Assembly: GCF_031585635.1 (NCBI RefSeq)
Contig: NZ_CP134196.1
Span: forward strand, 1,736,001-1,800,000
DNA: 64,000 bases
DNA from: Paraburkholderia sp. FT54
Lineage (GTDB): Bacteria > Pseudomonadota > Gammaproteobacteria > Burkholderiales > Burkholderiaceae
Direction of reading: 5' to 3'
Shown: positions 1 through 7,821 of the stretch, one piece after another
Layout: each line of letters opens with the position of its first letter
Position numbering within the stretch: the first letter of the stretch is position 1
The notes under the pieces: generated by a model
Told to the model about the DNA's origin: nothing
What the model saw: only the letters and a program-made list of their open reading frames with translations
Database searches by the model: none
Program-made: the position numbers and the translations under genes

Positions 1-2
1 TT

Positions 3-911
3 CGCCACGTGAAGCACACCATCGACTACATGGGCGCCGCGTTTCTCGCCGGCGCCCTCACCTGCATCATCCTGTTCACGAGCCAGGGTGGCACGATCCT
101 GCCGTGGTCGTCACCGCAGCTCTGGTTCACGCTGGGGATGGGGCTCGTGGCGATCTGGGGTTTCATTCACGAAGAACGCAGCGCGGTCGAACCGATCATG
201 CCGCTCGAACTCTTCAAGCAGCGCACGTTTTTGCTGAGCAGTCTGATCGGCTTCATTATCGGCGTGTCGCTGTTCGGCTCGGTGACGTTCCTGCCGTTGT
301 ATTTGCAGGTGGTCAAAGGCTCGACGCCCTCGGAAGCCGGCATGCAGATGCTGCCGATGATGGGTGGCCTGTTCCTGATGTCGATGGTGACCGGCCGGGT
401 GATCAGCAAGATCGGCAAGTACCGCATGTTCCCGATCGCGGGCACATTGCTCGTGGCGGTCGCCATGCTGCTGCTCGCACGCCTGCAGATCAGCACGCCG
501 ATTCATGTGATGTATGTCGACATGGGCATCCTCGGCTGCGGACTCGGCATGGTGATGCAGGTGCTGATTCTCGCGGTCCAGAACACCGTCGAGTTCAAGC
601 ATATGGGCGTCGCGACTTCGGGGGCGACGCTGTTTCGCTCGATCGGTGGATCGATTGGTGTGGCCGGCTTCGGCGCCGTGTTTTCCAACGGCCTCGCCGC
701 GCGCCTCGAAAAGCTGATCCCGCCCGACACCGAGTTGCCGCACGCGCTCGGGCCTGCTGCGATCCACGAGTTGCCGCAAGCGTTGCGCGACGATTATCTG
801 CAAGCTTTTGCGGGCGCGTTGCACACGGTGTACCTGTCGGCTGCGTGTGTGGTGGTGCTGGCGTTCGCACTCGCGTGGCTGCTGAAGGATCATCCGCTCC
901 GTAAGCACTGA
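3..911 (+). CDS. DHA2-family MFS drug efflux permease, 3' part only
   Basis: The reading frame is already open at the left edge, so this is the C-terminal ~300 residues of a longer protein. It holds about seven to eight hydrophobic segments separated by short basic loops, consistent with the second half of a 14-TM DHA2 (EmrB/QacA-like) proton-driven multidrug exporter of the inner membrane. The stretch PIMPLELFKQRTF followed by a long hydrophobic run, and the MGVATSGATLFRSIGGSIG segment near the C-terminus, are typical of EmrB-type proteins. The internal GTG at 9 is not a believable start. A hairpin with a T-rich tail follows the stop. Substrate cannot be told. Confidence 0.85.
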   Translation, partial: RHVKHTIDYMGAAFLAGALTCIILFTSQGGTILPWSSPQLWFTLGMGLVAIWGFIHEERSAVEPIMPLELFKQRTFLLSSLIGFIIGVSLFGSVTFLPLYLQVVKGSTPSEAGMQMLPMMGGLFLMSMVTGRVISKIGKYRMFPIAGTLLVAVAMLLLARLQISTPIHVMYVDMGILGCGLGMVMQVLILAVQNTVEFKHMGVATSGATLFRSIGGSIGVAGFGAVFSNGLAARLEKLIPPDTELPHALGPAAIHELPQALRDDYLQAFAGALHTVYLSAACVVVLAFALAWLLKDHPLRKH

Positions 912-1284
912 TTGTTTCCCGCTTTGTTCACGCGCTTGATGCAAGCGCTTAATGACGAGGTCGCACGCCCTGGGCGCCGACCTCGTTCTATTTTCAGCAC
1001 CGCGCAAACGGTATGAAAAAACCCCGTGGCCGTTCGTCCTGCCGATATAGCGAGCATATCGTCGTACCTGCAAATGTTCGTTAGCGCACATAAGATAGGT
1101 AGCAACGTCGATTGACGTTCTTGCTGAAACGCCACATATTGCAACCAGCGGCAGCACAAGCGTGGGCTTGCCGCGCAAGACTCTCCGGCGCATGTGGATC
1201 GTGATTTCCGCGGACATTGCTCCCGCTTCAACATGATCCGGAACATGCCGTAATGGCATCGTTTTCCAAAGGTGGGTCCACAGC
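912..1284. other. Intergenic region between efflux gene and zinc-ribbon gene
   Basis: Apart from the terminator at its left end I see no coding region here. It must hold the promoter of the zinc-ribbon gene starting at 1285, but I cannot single out convincing -35/-10 boxes. Confidence 0.5.
955..994 (+). terminator. Rho-independent terminator after the DHA2 permease gene
   Basis: Inverted repeat ACGAGGTCG (955-963) / CGACCTCGT (978-986) followed by TCTATTTT, 44 bases past the permease stop. Confidence 0.7.
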
Positions 1285-2523
1285 ATGTCCACCCAGACAC
1301 TACTCGGCCACAGCTTTCCGACGCCTTGCAAGCGGTGTGGCGGCGCCCTGTACCGGCAAGTCGACTATTGCCCCTATTGCGGCGCGGTGCACCCACTCGA
1401 CGCAGGTCCGCATAAGCGGACCGTGATTCCCGGCAGCCGCGCCAGCGCCACGAATAAAGCGGCACACAAGAGCAGCCTCGACCTGGCACCAGCCGACGAA
1501 ACCGACCCCACAACGCGCGCCATGCCCGAGGGTGAACCTGCTCGCGCCGAGGCGGCGGTGCCTGCGTCGGCACTCGTCTCGCCGGACACACCGGTCCCGC
1601 CGCTCCCGGCACTGCCCAATGCGGCTGGCCGTGGCGCAATCCCGGTTCGCACAGTGCTCTATGCCATCGGCGCAATTGTCGTCATCGGCCTGGCGTATGT
1701 CGGATATTCACTATTCAGCGATCGCGTTTTGTCGAGCAGAAACAGCGACCAGTCCGCCGAATCCGAAACTACTCAGGATGCCAGAACGACGACCGGCACG
1801 ATCGCACCATATTCGCCGGCTCAGCCGGCCAACAAGGCCGCGGCCGCAGGCAAGCCCACCACGTCCGTCAATCCCGCCAAGCCTGTGCAGGTGATGCCGT
1901 CGACGCCCGTCGCCCCGCCGGTGGCCGCCGCACCCGCCAGACCCGCGCCCCAGTTCCGCGACGCCGCGCAAGCTGTGCAGGCGGCGCGCCTCGCCTTCCG
2001 CGCCAACGATCTCTCTTCGGCACAAGCCGCGCTCGTCGCCGCGCAAACGATGCAACCGGGCAGTTCCGACGCGCAAGACCTCGCGACAGAATTGAAGCCG
2101 CTGACCGCACGCCGCGACGCCGCGTTGCAAGCGGCGCAAACTTGCGCCGCGCAGCAGTCGTGGCCTTGCGCACGCCAGCACGCCAACGAAGCGCTCGCGA
2201 TCGATACCGGCAACGATGCGGCGAAGTCGATTCTTGAACGCGTGATCCGCGAAACAGGTTGGGCGCCACTCAACTCGCATGCCGCGGCAGGCGCGTCGCC
2301 ACAAGTCAAACCTTCGGCGCAGCAAGTGGTTCAGCTACAGACCCCGCTGCCCAAAGGCATGCCCCAGAACAGCGAAAGCGTGGTGGCCGCACCGCGCTCC
2401 GCCGCCGCGACGCCCGACAACAATAGCGTCGATGTACGCGAACGCGCCATCAAGGACTCCGGCTGGAAGCGTCCGGCGACGAATGCCGCCAAGCCCTCCG
2501 CAGGTGCCTCACCGAGCCGGTGA
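1285..2523 (+). CDS. Zinc-ribbon, single-TM protein with Ala/Pro-rich and repeat-containing C-terminus
   Basis: 412 residues. The N-terminus has two CxxC knuckles (CKRCG and CPYCG, within residues 18-34) that form a probable zinc ribbon in the cytoplasm. A low-complexity segment follows, then one membrane helix at about residues 126-150 (VLYAIGAIVVIGLAYVGYSL). The rest is predicted outside the membrane: a Pro/Ala-rich linker and a helical region (about 225-330) that reads like tetratricopeptide-type helices with two cysteines. Two related short motifs occur near the C-terminus, ERVIRETGW and ERAIKDSGW. The architecture resembles membrane-anchored zinc-ribbon proteins of Burkholderiaceae with no assigned function. 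No clear operon partner; the next gene starts 193 bases downstream. Confidence 0.7.
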   Translation: MSTQTLLGHSFPTPCKRCGGALYRQVDYCPYCGAVHPLDAGPHKRTVIPGSRASATNKAAHKSSLDLAPADETDPTTRAMPEGEPARAEAAVPASALVSPDTPVPPLPALPNAAGRGAIPVRTVLYAIGAIVVIGLAYVGYSLFSDRVLSSRNSDQSAESETTQDARTTTGTIAPYSPAQPANKAAAAGKPTTSVNPAKPVQVMPSTPVAPPVAAAPARPAPQFRDAAQAVQAARLAFRANDLSSAQAALVAAQTMQPGSSDAQDLATELKPLTARRDAALQAAQTCAAQQSWPCARQHANEALAIDTGNDAAKSILERVIRETGWAPLNSHAAAGASPQVKPSAQQVVQLQTPLPKGMPQNSESVVAAPRSAAATPDNNSVDVRERAIKDSGWKRPATNAAKPSAGASPSR

Positions 2524-2716
2524 CCGATAGTTCGGATACCGAATCGCATGACGAATCTGCCTGAAAATCGCACGCATCAGCGTATGTCGTTTGAGAGGTA
2601 ACAGACGGACTTAGCTGTCCCGGCACATCGAACATGACATGGCAATCCGGCTCACTGGTGCTTCACGCGCGTCGAGGCGCGAGGCTGTATGAACCTGACC
2701 GATAGGTAGATAGACC

Positions 2717-3796
2717 ATGCTGAAGAGACTTCTGGCGGGATGGCTGGGGCTGGCGCTGATGGTCGTATCTTCGCTGGCTTGCGCGGAGCCGGCGCACTAC
2801 AAGATCGTCACCGGTCCGGAACGGGGCACGTATATTCAGATCGGCCAGGATCTGTCGAAGTGGGTGGCGCAACCGGCGAACATCGACCTCGAAGTGGTGG
2901 CGTCGAAGGGCTCGGCTGAAAACGTGCAACGCATGCGCTTCGAGCCGGGGGTGAAGCTTGCACTCGTGCAATCCGACGTGTATCAGGCTTACATCGACAT
3001 GGCCAACGCTGGCAATGCCGACGCCGGCACGGCAATCCGGCCGCTGCGGCTCATCATGCCGCTCTACGACGAGGAAATCAACGTGGTGGTGCGCGCGGAC
3101 TCGCCACTGAAAACGCTTGCCGATATCAAGGACAAAAGCATCAGCGTCGGCCTGATCGGCAGCGGCACCGCGCAGTCGGCCACGACGCTCTATCACCTGA
3201 TGTTCGGTCAGGCGATTCCCGAGCAGAACATCCAGCATCTCAGCAACGAAGACGCGCTGGCCGCGTTGATCGTGAAGAAGGTAGATGTTGCGATCATCGT
3301 GGTCGGACAGCCGGCGAAACTGTTCAACGACATGAACCCCGACCTGTTGGCACAGATCCGTCTGCTTAAGGCCGATCCGGCCGCACCCGAAACCACCCGC
3401 GCCAAACAGACCTATTTCCCTACCACGATCCGCGCGACCAGCTACCCGACCTGGCTGAAGGAAGATGTGCCCGCGCTGACCGTCAAGGCATTTCTCGTCA
3501 CCTACGACTACGGCCTGCGCGATACCGTCGGCAATCTGAACCACTTTGCCGACTCGCTATGCGCCAACTTCGACAATCTTCAGGAGCACGGGCATCCGAA
3601 ATGGAAGCAGGTGAAGCTCGAGTTGCCGCCGCTCGTGCGCGGGTGGAAATACTACTCGCCGGTCGAGAAGCATCTGCGCGCGTGTCTCGCGAACAAGAGT
3701 GCCGCGATCAGTGCGACGGCGACCCAGCAGCAGGCCGCGCCGAAGCCGCGTCCGACGTGCACGGATCAGGAACGCTTGCTACTGCTGTGCAAGTAA
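2717..3796 (+). CDS. TAXI-family TRAP-type solute-binding protein
   Basis: 359 residues with a signal peptide (cleavage likely after ALACA, about residue 23), so a periplasmic protein. The segment ITGPERGTYIQIGQDLSKW-like start of the mature protein, the AENVQRMRFEPGVKLALVQSD block and the GSGTAQSA block are typical of TAXI binding proteins, which deliver small acids to fused DctQM permeases. No permease gene is adjacent, so its partner must be elsewhere or it may have another role. The C-terminus carries a Gln/Ala/Pro-rich extension and ends in a Cys-containing CTDQERLLLLCK tail, which is unusual for the family. Ligand unknown. Confidence 0.8.
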   Translation: MLKRLLAGWLGLALMVVSSLACAEPAHYKIVTGPERGTYIQIGQDLSKWVAQPANIDLEVVASKGSAENVQRMRFEPGVKLALVQSDVYQAYIDMANAGNADAGTAIRPLRLIMPLYDEEINVVVRADSPLKTLADIKDKSISVGLIGSGTAQSATTLYHLMFGQAIPEQNIQHLSNEDALAALIVKKVDVAIIVVGQPAKLFNDMNPDLLAQIRLLKADPAAPETTRAKQTYFPTTIRATSYPTWLKEDVPALTVKAFLVTYDYGLRDTVGNLNHFADSLCANFDNLQEHGHPKWKQVKLELPPLVRGWKYYSPVEKHLRACLANKSAAISATATQQQAAPKPRPTCTDQERLLLLCK

Positions 3797-3847
3797 ATTC
3801 GGCACATCGGCAAACGGGTGTTCAGGCGCGCATGGGCAACGACTCGC

Positions 3848-4375
3848 CTAGCCGGCAGCCTGACCAGCCGGCTTCTGCGGCATTGGTCCGAAGAACATCG
3901 CCATGAACTTGTCACGTCCGATCACGCGGACCAGCTCGGCCACCACGCAATAAATCGCGATCAGGGTCACCAGCAAGATCTGGATGGCCCAGAAATGCGC
4001 CCAGTTCAGATCGGCGAGCAGCTTCTGGTTGGCGGCGGCGAGGCTCGGCGCTTCCTTCCAGTATTCATAGAGATGTTCCAGGTAGTGCACGATCAAGGCC
4101 ACCAGCGTATAAATCACCGTCTTCCCGCCGATATTCCAGATCAGCGGCTTCTGGGGGAACCGGTTGATGAACGGCAGCATGTTGGCGTTCAACACCGATT
4201 TACCCAGAATCAACGCGGCGATGGTCACGGAGACCGATGTCGGTAGCGTGACGTCGTAGCCTCGGGTGATCAGCGCACGCATGACCGCGACAATGTGCAG
4301 GATGACGAAGAAATAGATTGTCGGCGGAACCATCTCCATGAATTCGTGCTTGATCTTGACGGTCAGTTTGCTCAT
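3848..4375 (-). CDS. Small polytopic inner-membrane protein of unknown function
   Basis: 175 residues, starting at the ATG at 4375, which follows an AGGAGA ribosome site; a longer frame exists upstream but has no such signal. Four hydrophobic segments are visible, at about residues 15-34, 43-60, 75-95 and 117-145. I do not recognise the family. It lies tail to tail with the TAXI protein gene, about 50 bases between stops, and upstream of it is a ~280-base gap before the tssJ stop. It probably has nothing to do with the secretion locus, but this is only inferred from spacing. Confidence 0.65.
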   Translation of the reverse strand: MSKLTVKIKHEFMEMVPPTIYFFVILHIVAVMRALITRGYDVTLPTSVSVTIAALILGKSVLNANMLPFINRFPQKPLIWNIGGKTVIYTLVALIVHYLEHLYEYWKEAPSLAAANQKLLADLNWAHFWAIQILLVTLIAIYCVVAELVRVIGRDKFMAMFFGPMPQKPAGQAAG

Positions 4376-4659
4376 GTTCGTCTCCTGTGGCGACCGGAGT
4401 TGGCGCTTTAGCGCATTACTCCGGTCCCATGCAAAGCACTTACTCTGTTCCCATGCAGGATGGTTGCTGACATGGTCGACCTGCTGATGTGAACCCGCAA
4501 GTTCACGATAGACGTCTATTCGGATGGCGCGGCTTTGCTTCATGTGGACAAAGCCGCTGAGTTATAGCATTGCCAACGAACTCCTTGTTGGAATTTCGAG
4601 GATTTCGGCGCACTCCGTCATGCGCTTTCGTCACCCACTGCATGGTGCACTGCGGGGTT

Positions 4660-5271
4660 TCACCCCGCCTGCGTGCCATATTCGGTCGACACCGGTGGCT
4701 TCGGTTTGGGCGGATTCGGCACGCTTTGCTGCGGCGCGTTGCGTTTGATCGTGTCGACTGTCGCGCCGACGAGCTTCAACGTGTTGTCGCGGGCCTCGAT
4801 CCTCACCGGGTCGGTGTTCTTCCACTGCTTCTTCGGGATTAGCAGCTTCCACGTCGAGTCGCGGCCGGCGTCCCGAAAGAATGCGACGACGCCGACATAC
4901 GCCGCGTCGCTGTTCATCGGCTCGCTGACGCTCGCGCTCGCGTCGGGGCGCAGCACGACGTCTTTCGTCGCCAGCAGATCGGCCTTCAGTGCCTCGAGGT
5001 CGTTCGTCTGCAATTGCGCGTAATCGAGCTGCTGGAATGCCTGCGGCGTCTTTAACTGATAGATGCGCACCACTGTCGACAACGCTTGCCCGGCGCCATT
5101 CGAGTTCAACGACGCGCGGCTGACCAGGTCCACATTCATCGTCTTCACTTGCGTAGTGAATGCCCATTTCGCCGCGTCGACGGCACTGTCCGTCACCGCC
5201 TGTCCGACCCCGCACGCCGCGACGGTCAGGGTGGCCAAAGCCGCAGCGACGGTCCAGAGTTTTCTTGTCAT
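4660..5271 (-). CDS. tssJ: Type VI secretion lipoprotein TssJ
   Basis: 203 residues from the ATG at 5271, preceded by AAGGGG. The N-terminus is a lipoprotein signal with lipobox TVAAC, so the mature protein would be tethered to the outer membrane facing the periplasm. In type VI systems TssJ docks onto TssM of the membrane complex. The segment with VVRIYQLKTPQAFQ and the later VGVVAFFRDAGRDSTWKL match the conserved strands of TssJ. A Pro/Lys-rich tail follows. It is the last gene of the minus-strand group tssF-tssG-tssJ, 42 bases after tssG. No tssM, tssK or tssL lies in the window. Confidence 0.9.
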   Translation of the reverse strand: MTRKLWTVAAALATLTVAACGVGQAVTDSAVDAAKWAFTTQVKTMNVDLVSRASLNSNGAGQALSTVVRIYQLKTPQAFQQLDYAQLQTNDLEALKADLLATKDVVLRPDASASVSEPMNSDAAYVGVVAFFRDAGRDSTWKLLIPKKQWKNTDPVRIEARDNTLKLVGATVDTIKRNAPQQSVPNPPKPKPPVSTEYGTQAG

Positions 5272-5313
5272 TGTGTCGATCCCCTTTGCGTTCCACATCC
5301 ATTGATTGTTGTT

Positions 5314-6369
5314 TCAGTGCGCGCCGCCTTGCGGACCGTCGTGGCCGGCGCTGCTGCCTGTCCACGTGCCTAACTGGACCCGCGTCTGACCCGTCGCGCG
5401 GTCTCGCTCTCCAGCCTGTGGCAACCGGGTCGTATAGCCCAACCTCACCTGATCCGAATTGAGTTGCTGAGCCGGCATCAGTGGCGCGCCGACGAGCATT
5501 TCCAGATGCGCTCGTGCCTCATAACCGAGATAGAAGCGCAGCAGCGCCATGACTTCACTGTGAGTCGCGTGACCGGGAATCAAGCCGAGCACCGACTCGC
5601 GCGTGCCCGGCGTAATGACCACGCGCACCGTATTCGACCGGTCGAAGAACCCCCGGCCGAGCAGGCAGCCGTCGCCTAGCGCGCCGCGCTCGTAACCCTG
5701 TGCGTCCGTCCATACCGGATGGAACTCCTCCACCGTAATCCGCGCGTCCGGCACCGCGTGCTGCAACACGCCCGCGAGCCCTTCTGCCGTGCGCGTTTTC
5801 TGGCCGGCTAGCCCGAGCATCGACAGCAGCTTGCGTACACCGACCGACTGGGAGATCTCCGGCGCGCCGATACCGAGTCCGGCGAAGCTCAGCAGGTATT
5901 GCGAAATCTCATCGGTCCCGCCACTTCTGAAACCCGCCGGGTAACGATACTTGCGCCATACACGGTAGTACTGCGTCGCGATCCGATGATGAAACAGGTC
6001 GAGAAATGCCGACAGCGGCTCTGCCCCGTCGCGGTTCTGCGCGACCTCGTCGACGAAATATGACGGCATGCGAGCGTCGACGCCATACAGGCCGAGGAAC
6101 GTCGTTCGCACCGCCGGCGCAGACGGGTTGTCCAGATCGTATTCGACCGCATCGATTTCGCGGTTTGGAAATCCGAGCCGTGCCCGCGAACGGAAGCGCA
6201 CTGGTTCGGTTGCGAGCGAATCGGTCGTGCCCAACGATGGTTTCCCTGGGGCGCCCAGCTCGATCAGTTCACAGAAGCGGAAGAAGTTCATCCGCGTCGC
6301 GTCGTGGAGCAGCGCCGGCAGCAGCGCCCGGTCCGCATTTGACACAAACGCCTTGTCCGGTGCGTTCAA
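5314..6369 (-). CDS. tssG: Type VI secretion baseplate protein TssG
   Basis: 351 residues if it starts at the TTG at 6369. That start overlaps the tssF stop as TTGA and sits seven bases after a perfect GAAGGAG, so translational coupling is likely; an ATG at 6402 gives 11 more residues but has no comparable signal. The N-terminal MNFFRFCELIEL block, the GLYGVDARMPSYF motif and the FLDLFHHRIATQYYRVWRKY motif are typical of TssG (ImpH/VasB), which joins TssF, TssE and TssK in the baseplate wedge. The gene itself appears complete; its partner tssF is not. Confidence 0.92.
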   Translation of the reverse strand: MNAPDKAFVSNADRALLPALLHDATRMNFFRFCELIELGAPGKPSLGTTDSLATEPVRFRSRARLGFPNREIDAVEYDLDNPSAPAVRTTFLGLYGVDARMPSYFVDEVAQNRDGAEPLSAFLDLFHHRIATQYYRVWRKYRYPAGFRSGGTDEISQYLLSFAGLGIGAPEISQSVGVRKLLSMLGLAGQKTRTAEGLAGVLQHAVPDARITVEEFHPVWTDAQGYERGALGDGCLLGRGFFDRSNTVRVVITPGTRESVLGLIPGHATHSEVMALLRFYLGYEARAHLEMLVGAPLMPAQQLNSDQVRLGYTTRLPQAGERDRATGQTRVQLGTWTGSSAGHDGPQGGAH

Positions 6370-7409
6370 AACGGTGCTCCTTCGCCCTTCGTATCGGGCC
6401 AAACGATACGCCGGCCCGTAGGCTGCGACACGATCACGAGCCTCGTGAACAGGTTGAGCGTCGCGTACAGTCCGAGGAAGCGGTTCAGCATGCCGCCGAA
6501 CAGTTCGATATCGCCGTCACCCGCGAACCGGCTACTGTCGAGCGTCACCTCGATCTCCACGCCGCGCTGCACGCCGCCCTTGACGAGTTTCTGCAACTGA
6601 CGGTGTTTGACGTCAGTCATCGCCTCGATGCGGCGCCTGTTCAACTCGCCCTCGGTCCAGTCGTACAGGGCAAGCGAGCCGCGCAGGATTTCCGCGTTCA
6701 GGAGCGACAGGTAGTTCGGCGCCAGATGCGACAGCACCCGCCAATGAAGGCGGTCGCCGGTTGGCGGGTAGACCGGCAGCGTCGGCGCGGTCAGATTGCG
6801 TACCGCACCGATGTTCGTGAAGCCGCCACGCATACGTGTGATGCCCGCTTCGCGCAGGCCTTTGCGCGGGAGCATGCCGTTGGTGCCGGTGACCGACAGC
6901 GACAGCGTCTCCTTCGGCAGCGTCGTTTGATGCTCCCAGGCATGGCCGCCCAGCACGACCCAGGTATCGAACCGCCCCGACGGGCCACGCCGCATGCGGG
7001 TGTGGAAATACCGTTCGGGCATCTCGTGGCGCAGCATGCCGCCGCGATGGCGGAAGGCCGCGAACGGTGCGTACTCGAAGCGGCGCCCTGATCCGGCCTC
7101 GAAGCCTTGCACGGTATCGACCGAATACACATCCACATGACTGCCGTATTGTTCGATCGCGTGGACACGGTACTCGGTTTCGAACTGGGTCGCGATGACC
7201 GGGTCCGCTTCAAGCTGGAACAGGTTGATGATCGGCGTGCAGAAGAGGCGCACATTGTCGGCGGAGAAACGCATGTCGTCCGGATAAGACTTCTCCAGTA
7301 CGACCTCCACGTCGAAATACGGCGCGTCCTGGGGGATCGCGTGCATGTCCAGACCGAGCAGGTCCACGAACATGAATTTCTCCGGGAACGTGAAGTATTC
7401 GAGCAACAA
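6366..7409 (-). pseudogene. tssF: tssF remnant, 5' end missing
   Basis: About 348 codons of TssF (ImpG/VasA) remain, from the conserved EYFTFPEKFMFVDL region to the natural C-terminus. An intact TssF is normally close to 600 residues, so roughly the first 40 percent is gone. Upstream of about 7409 the frame stays open to 7592, but those codons are the antisense of an hcp fragment and encode nothing TssF-like. The retained part has no stop or frameshift, which suggests a recent event or selection to keep tssG translation. A start codon with ribosome site is not evident, so function is unlikely. See hcp fragment and the junction finding. Confidence 0.85.
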
Positions 7410-7410
7410 C

Positions 7411-7689
7411 TGGTATCTGTACAAGGCCGTGACGAGCGGCCAGACCCTCAAGTCGATCGAAATCAAGTGGTACAAGATCGATGACGCGGGCAAGGAAAAA
7501 GAGTACTTCAACACGAAGCTCGACAACGTCAAGGTCGTGTCCGTCAATCCGAAGATGCTCGACATCAAGAACCCGGCGTTCGAGAAACACAACCATCTGG
7601 AAGACGTCCAGTTGCGCTACGAGAAGATCACGTGGTCGTACAAGGACGGCAACATCATCCACACCGACACCTGGAACGAACGCTCGTAA
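7411..7689 (+). pseudogene. hcp: hcp (tssD) remnant, 5' end missing
   Basis: 92 codons matching the C-terminal part of Hcp, the ring-forming type VI tube protein (family length about 160-170). Recognisable blocks are YLYKAVTSGQTLKS, EYFNTKLDNVKVVSVNPKM, KHNHLEDVQLRYEKITW and the YKDGNIIHTDTWNERS end. The first half of the protein is absent; upstream codons belong to the opposite strand of tssF. A frame with ATG at 7345 or 7372 would run into this fragment but would place antisense-tssF residues at the N-terminus and lacks a ribosome site. The stop is followed by a good terminator. Confidence 0.88.
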
Positions 7690-7761
7690 CACCGTGTGGC
7701 CCCGCGGCTGGCGTTCGCGCATCTTCTGATCCTTCATAGGCGTCGGACCTCAGCCGTTTTT

Positions 7762-7793
7762 AGCCGGTCCGCCAGGTGCGGGCTGGTTTTTTT
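7762..7793 (+). terminator. Rho-independent terminator after hcp
   Basis: Stem AGCCGGTCCGC (7762-7772) / GCGGGCTGGTT (7778-7788) with G-T wobbles, five-base loop, followed by seven T. Ends 28 bases before the tssH start, so tssH is expressed by read-through or from a promoter within hcp. Confidence 0.7.
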
Positions 7794-7821
7794 CTATCGT
7801 ATTTCCTAGCCGCTCGTTGCC

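Noticed and set aside
7345..7689. A complete short Hcp-like gene starting at 7345 or 7372
   Set aside because: The first ~22 codons are antisense tssF and no ribosome site precedes either ATG; the Hcp part begins mid-domain.
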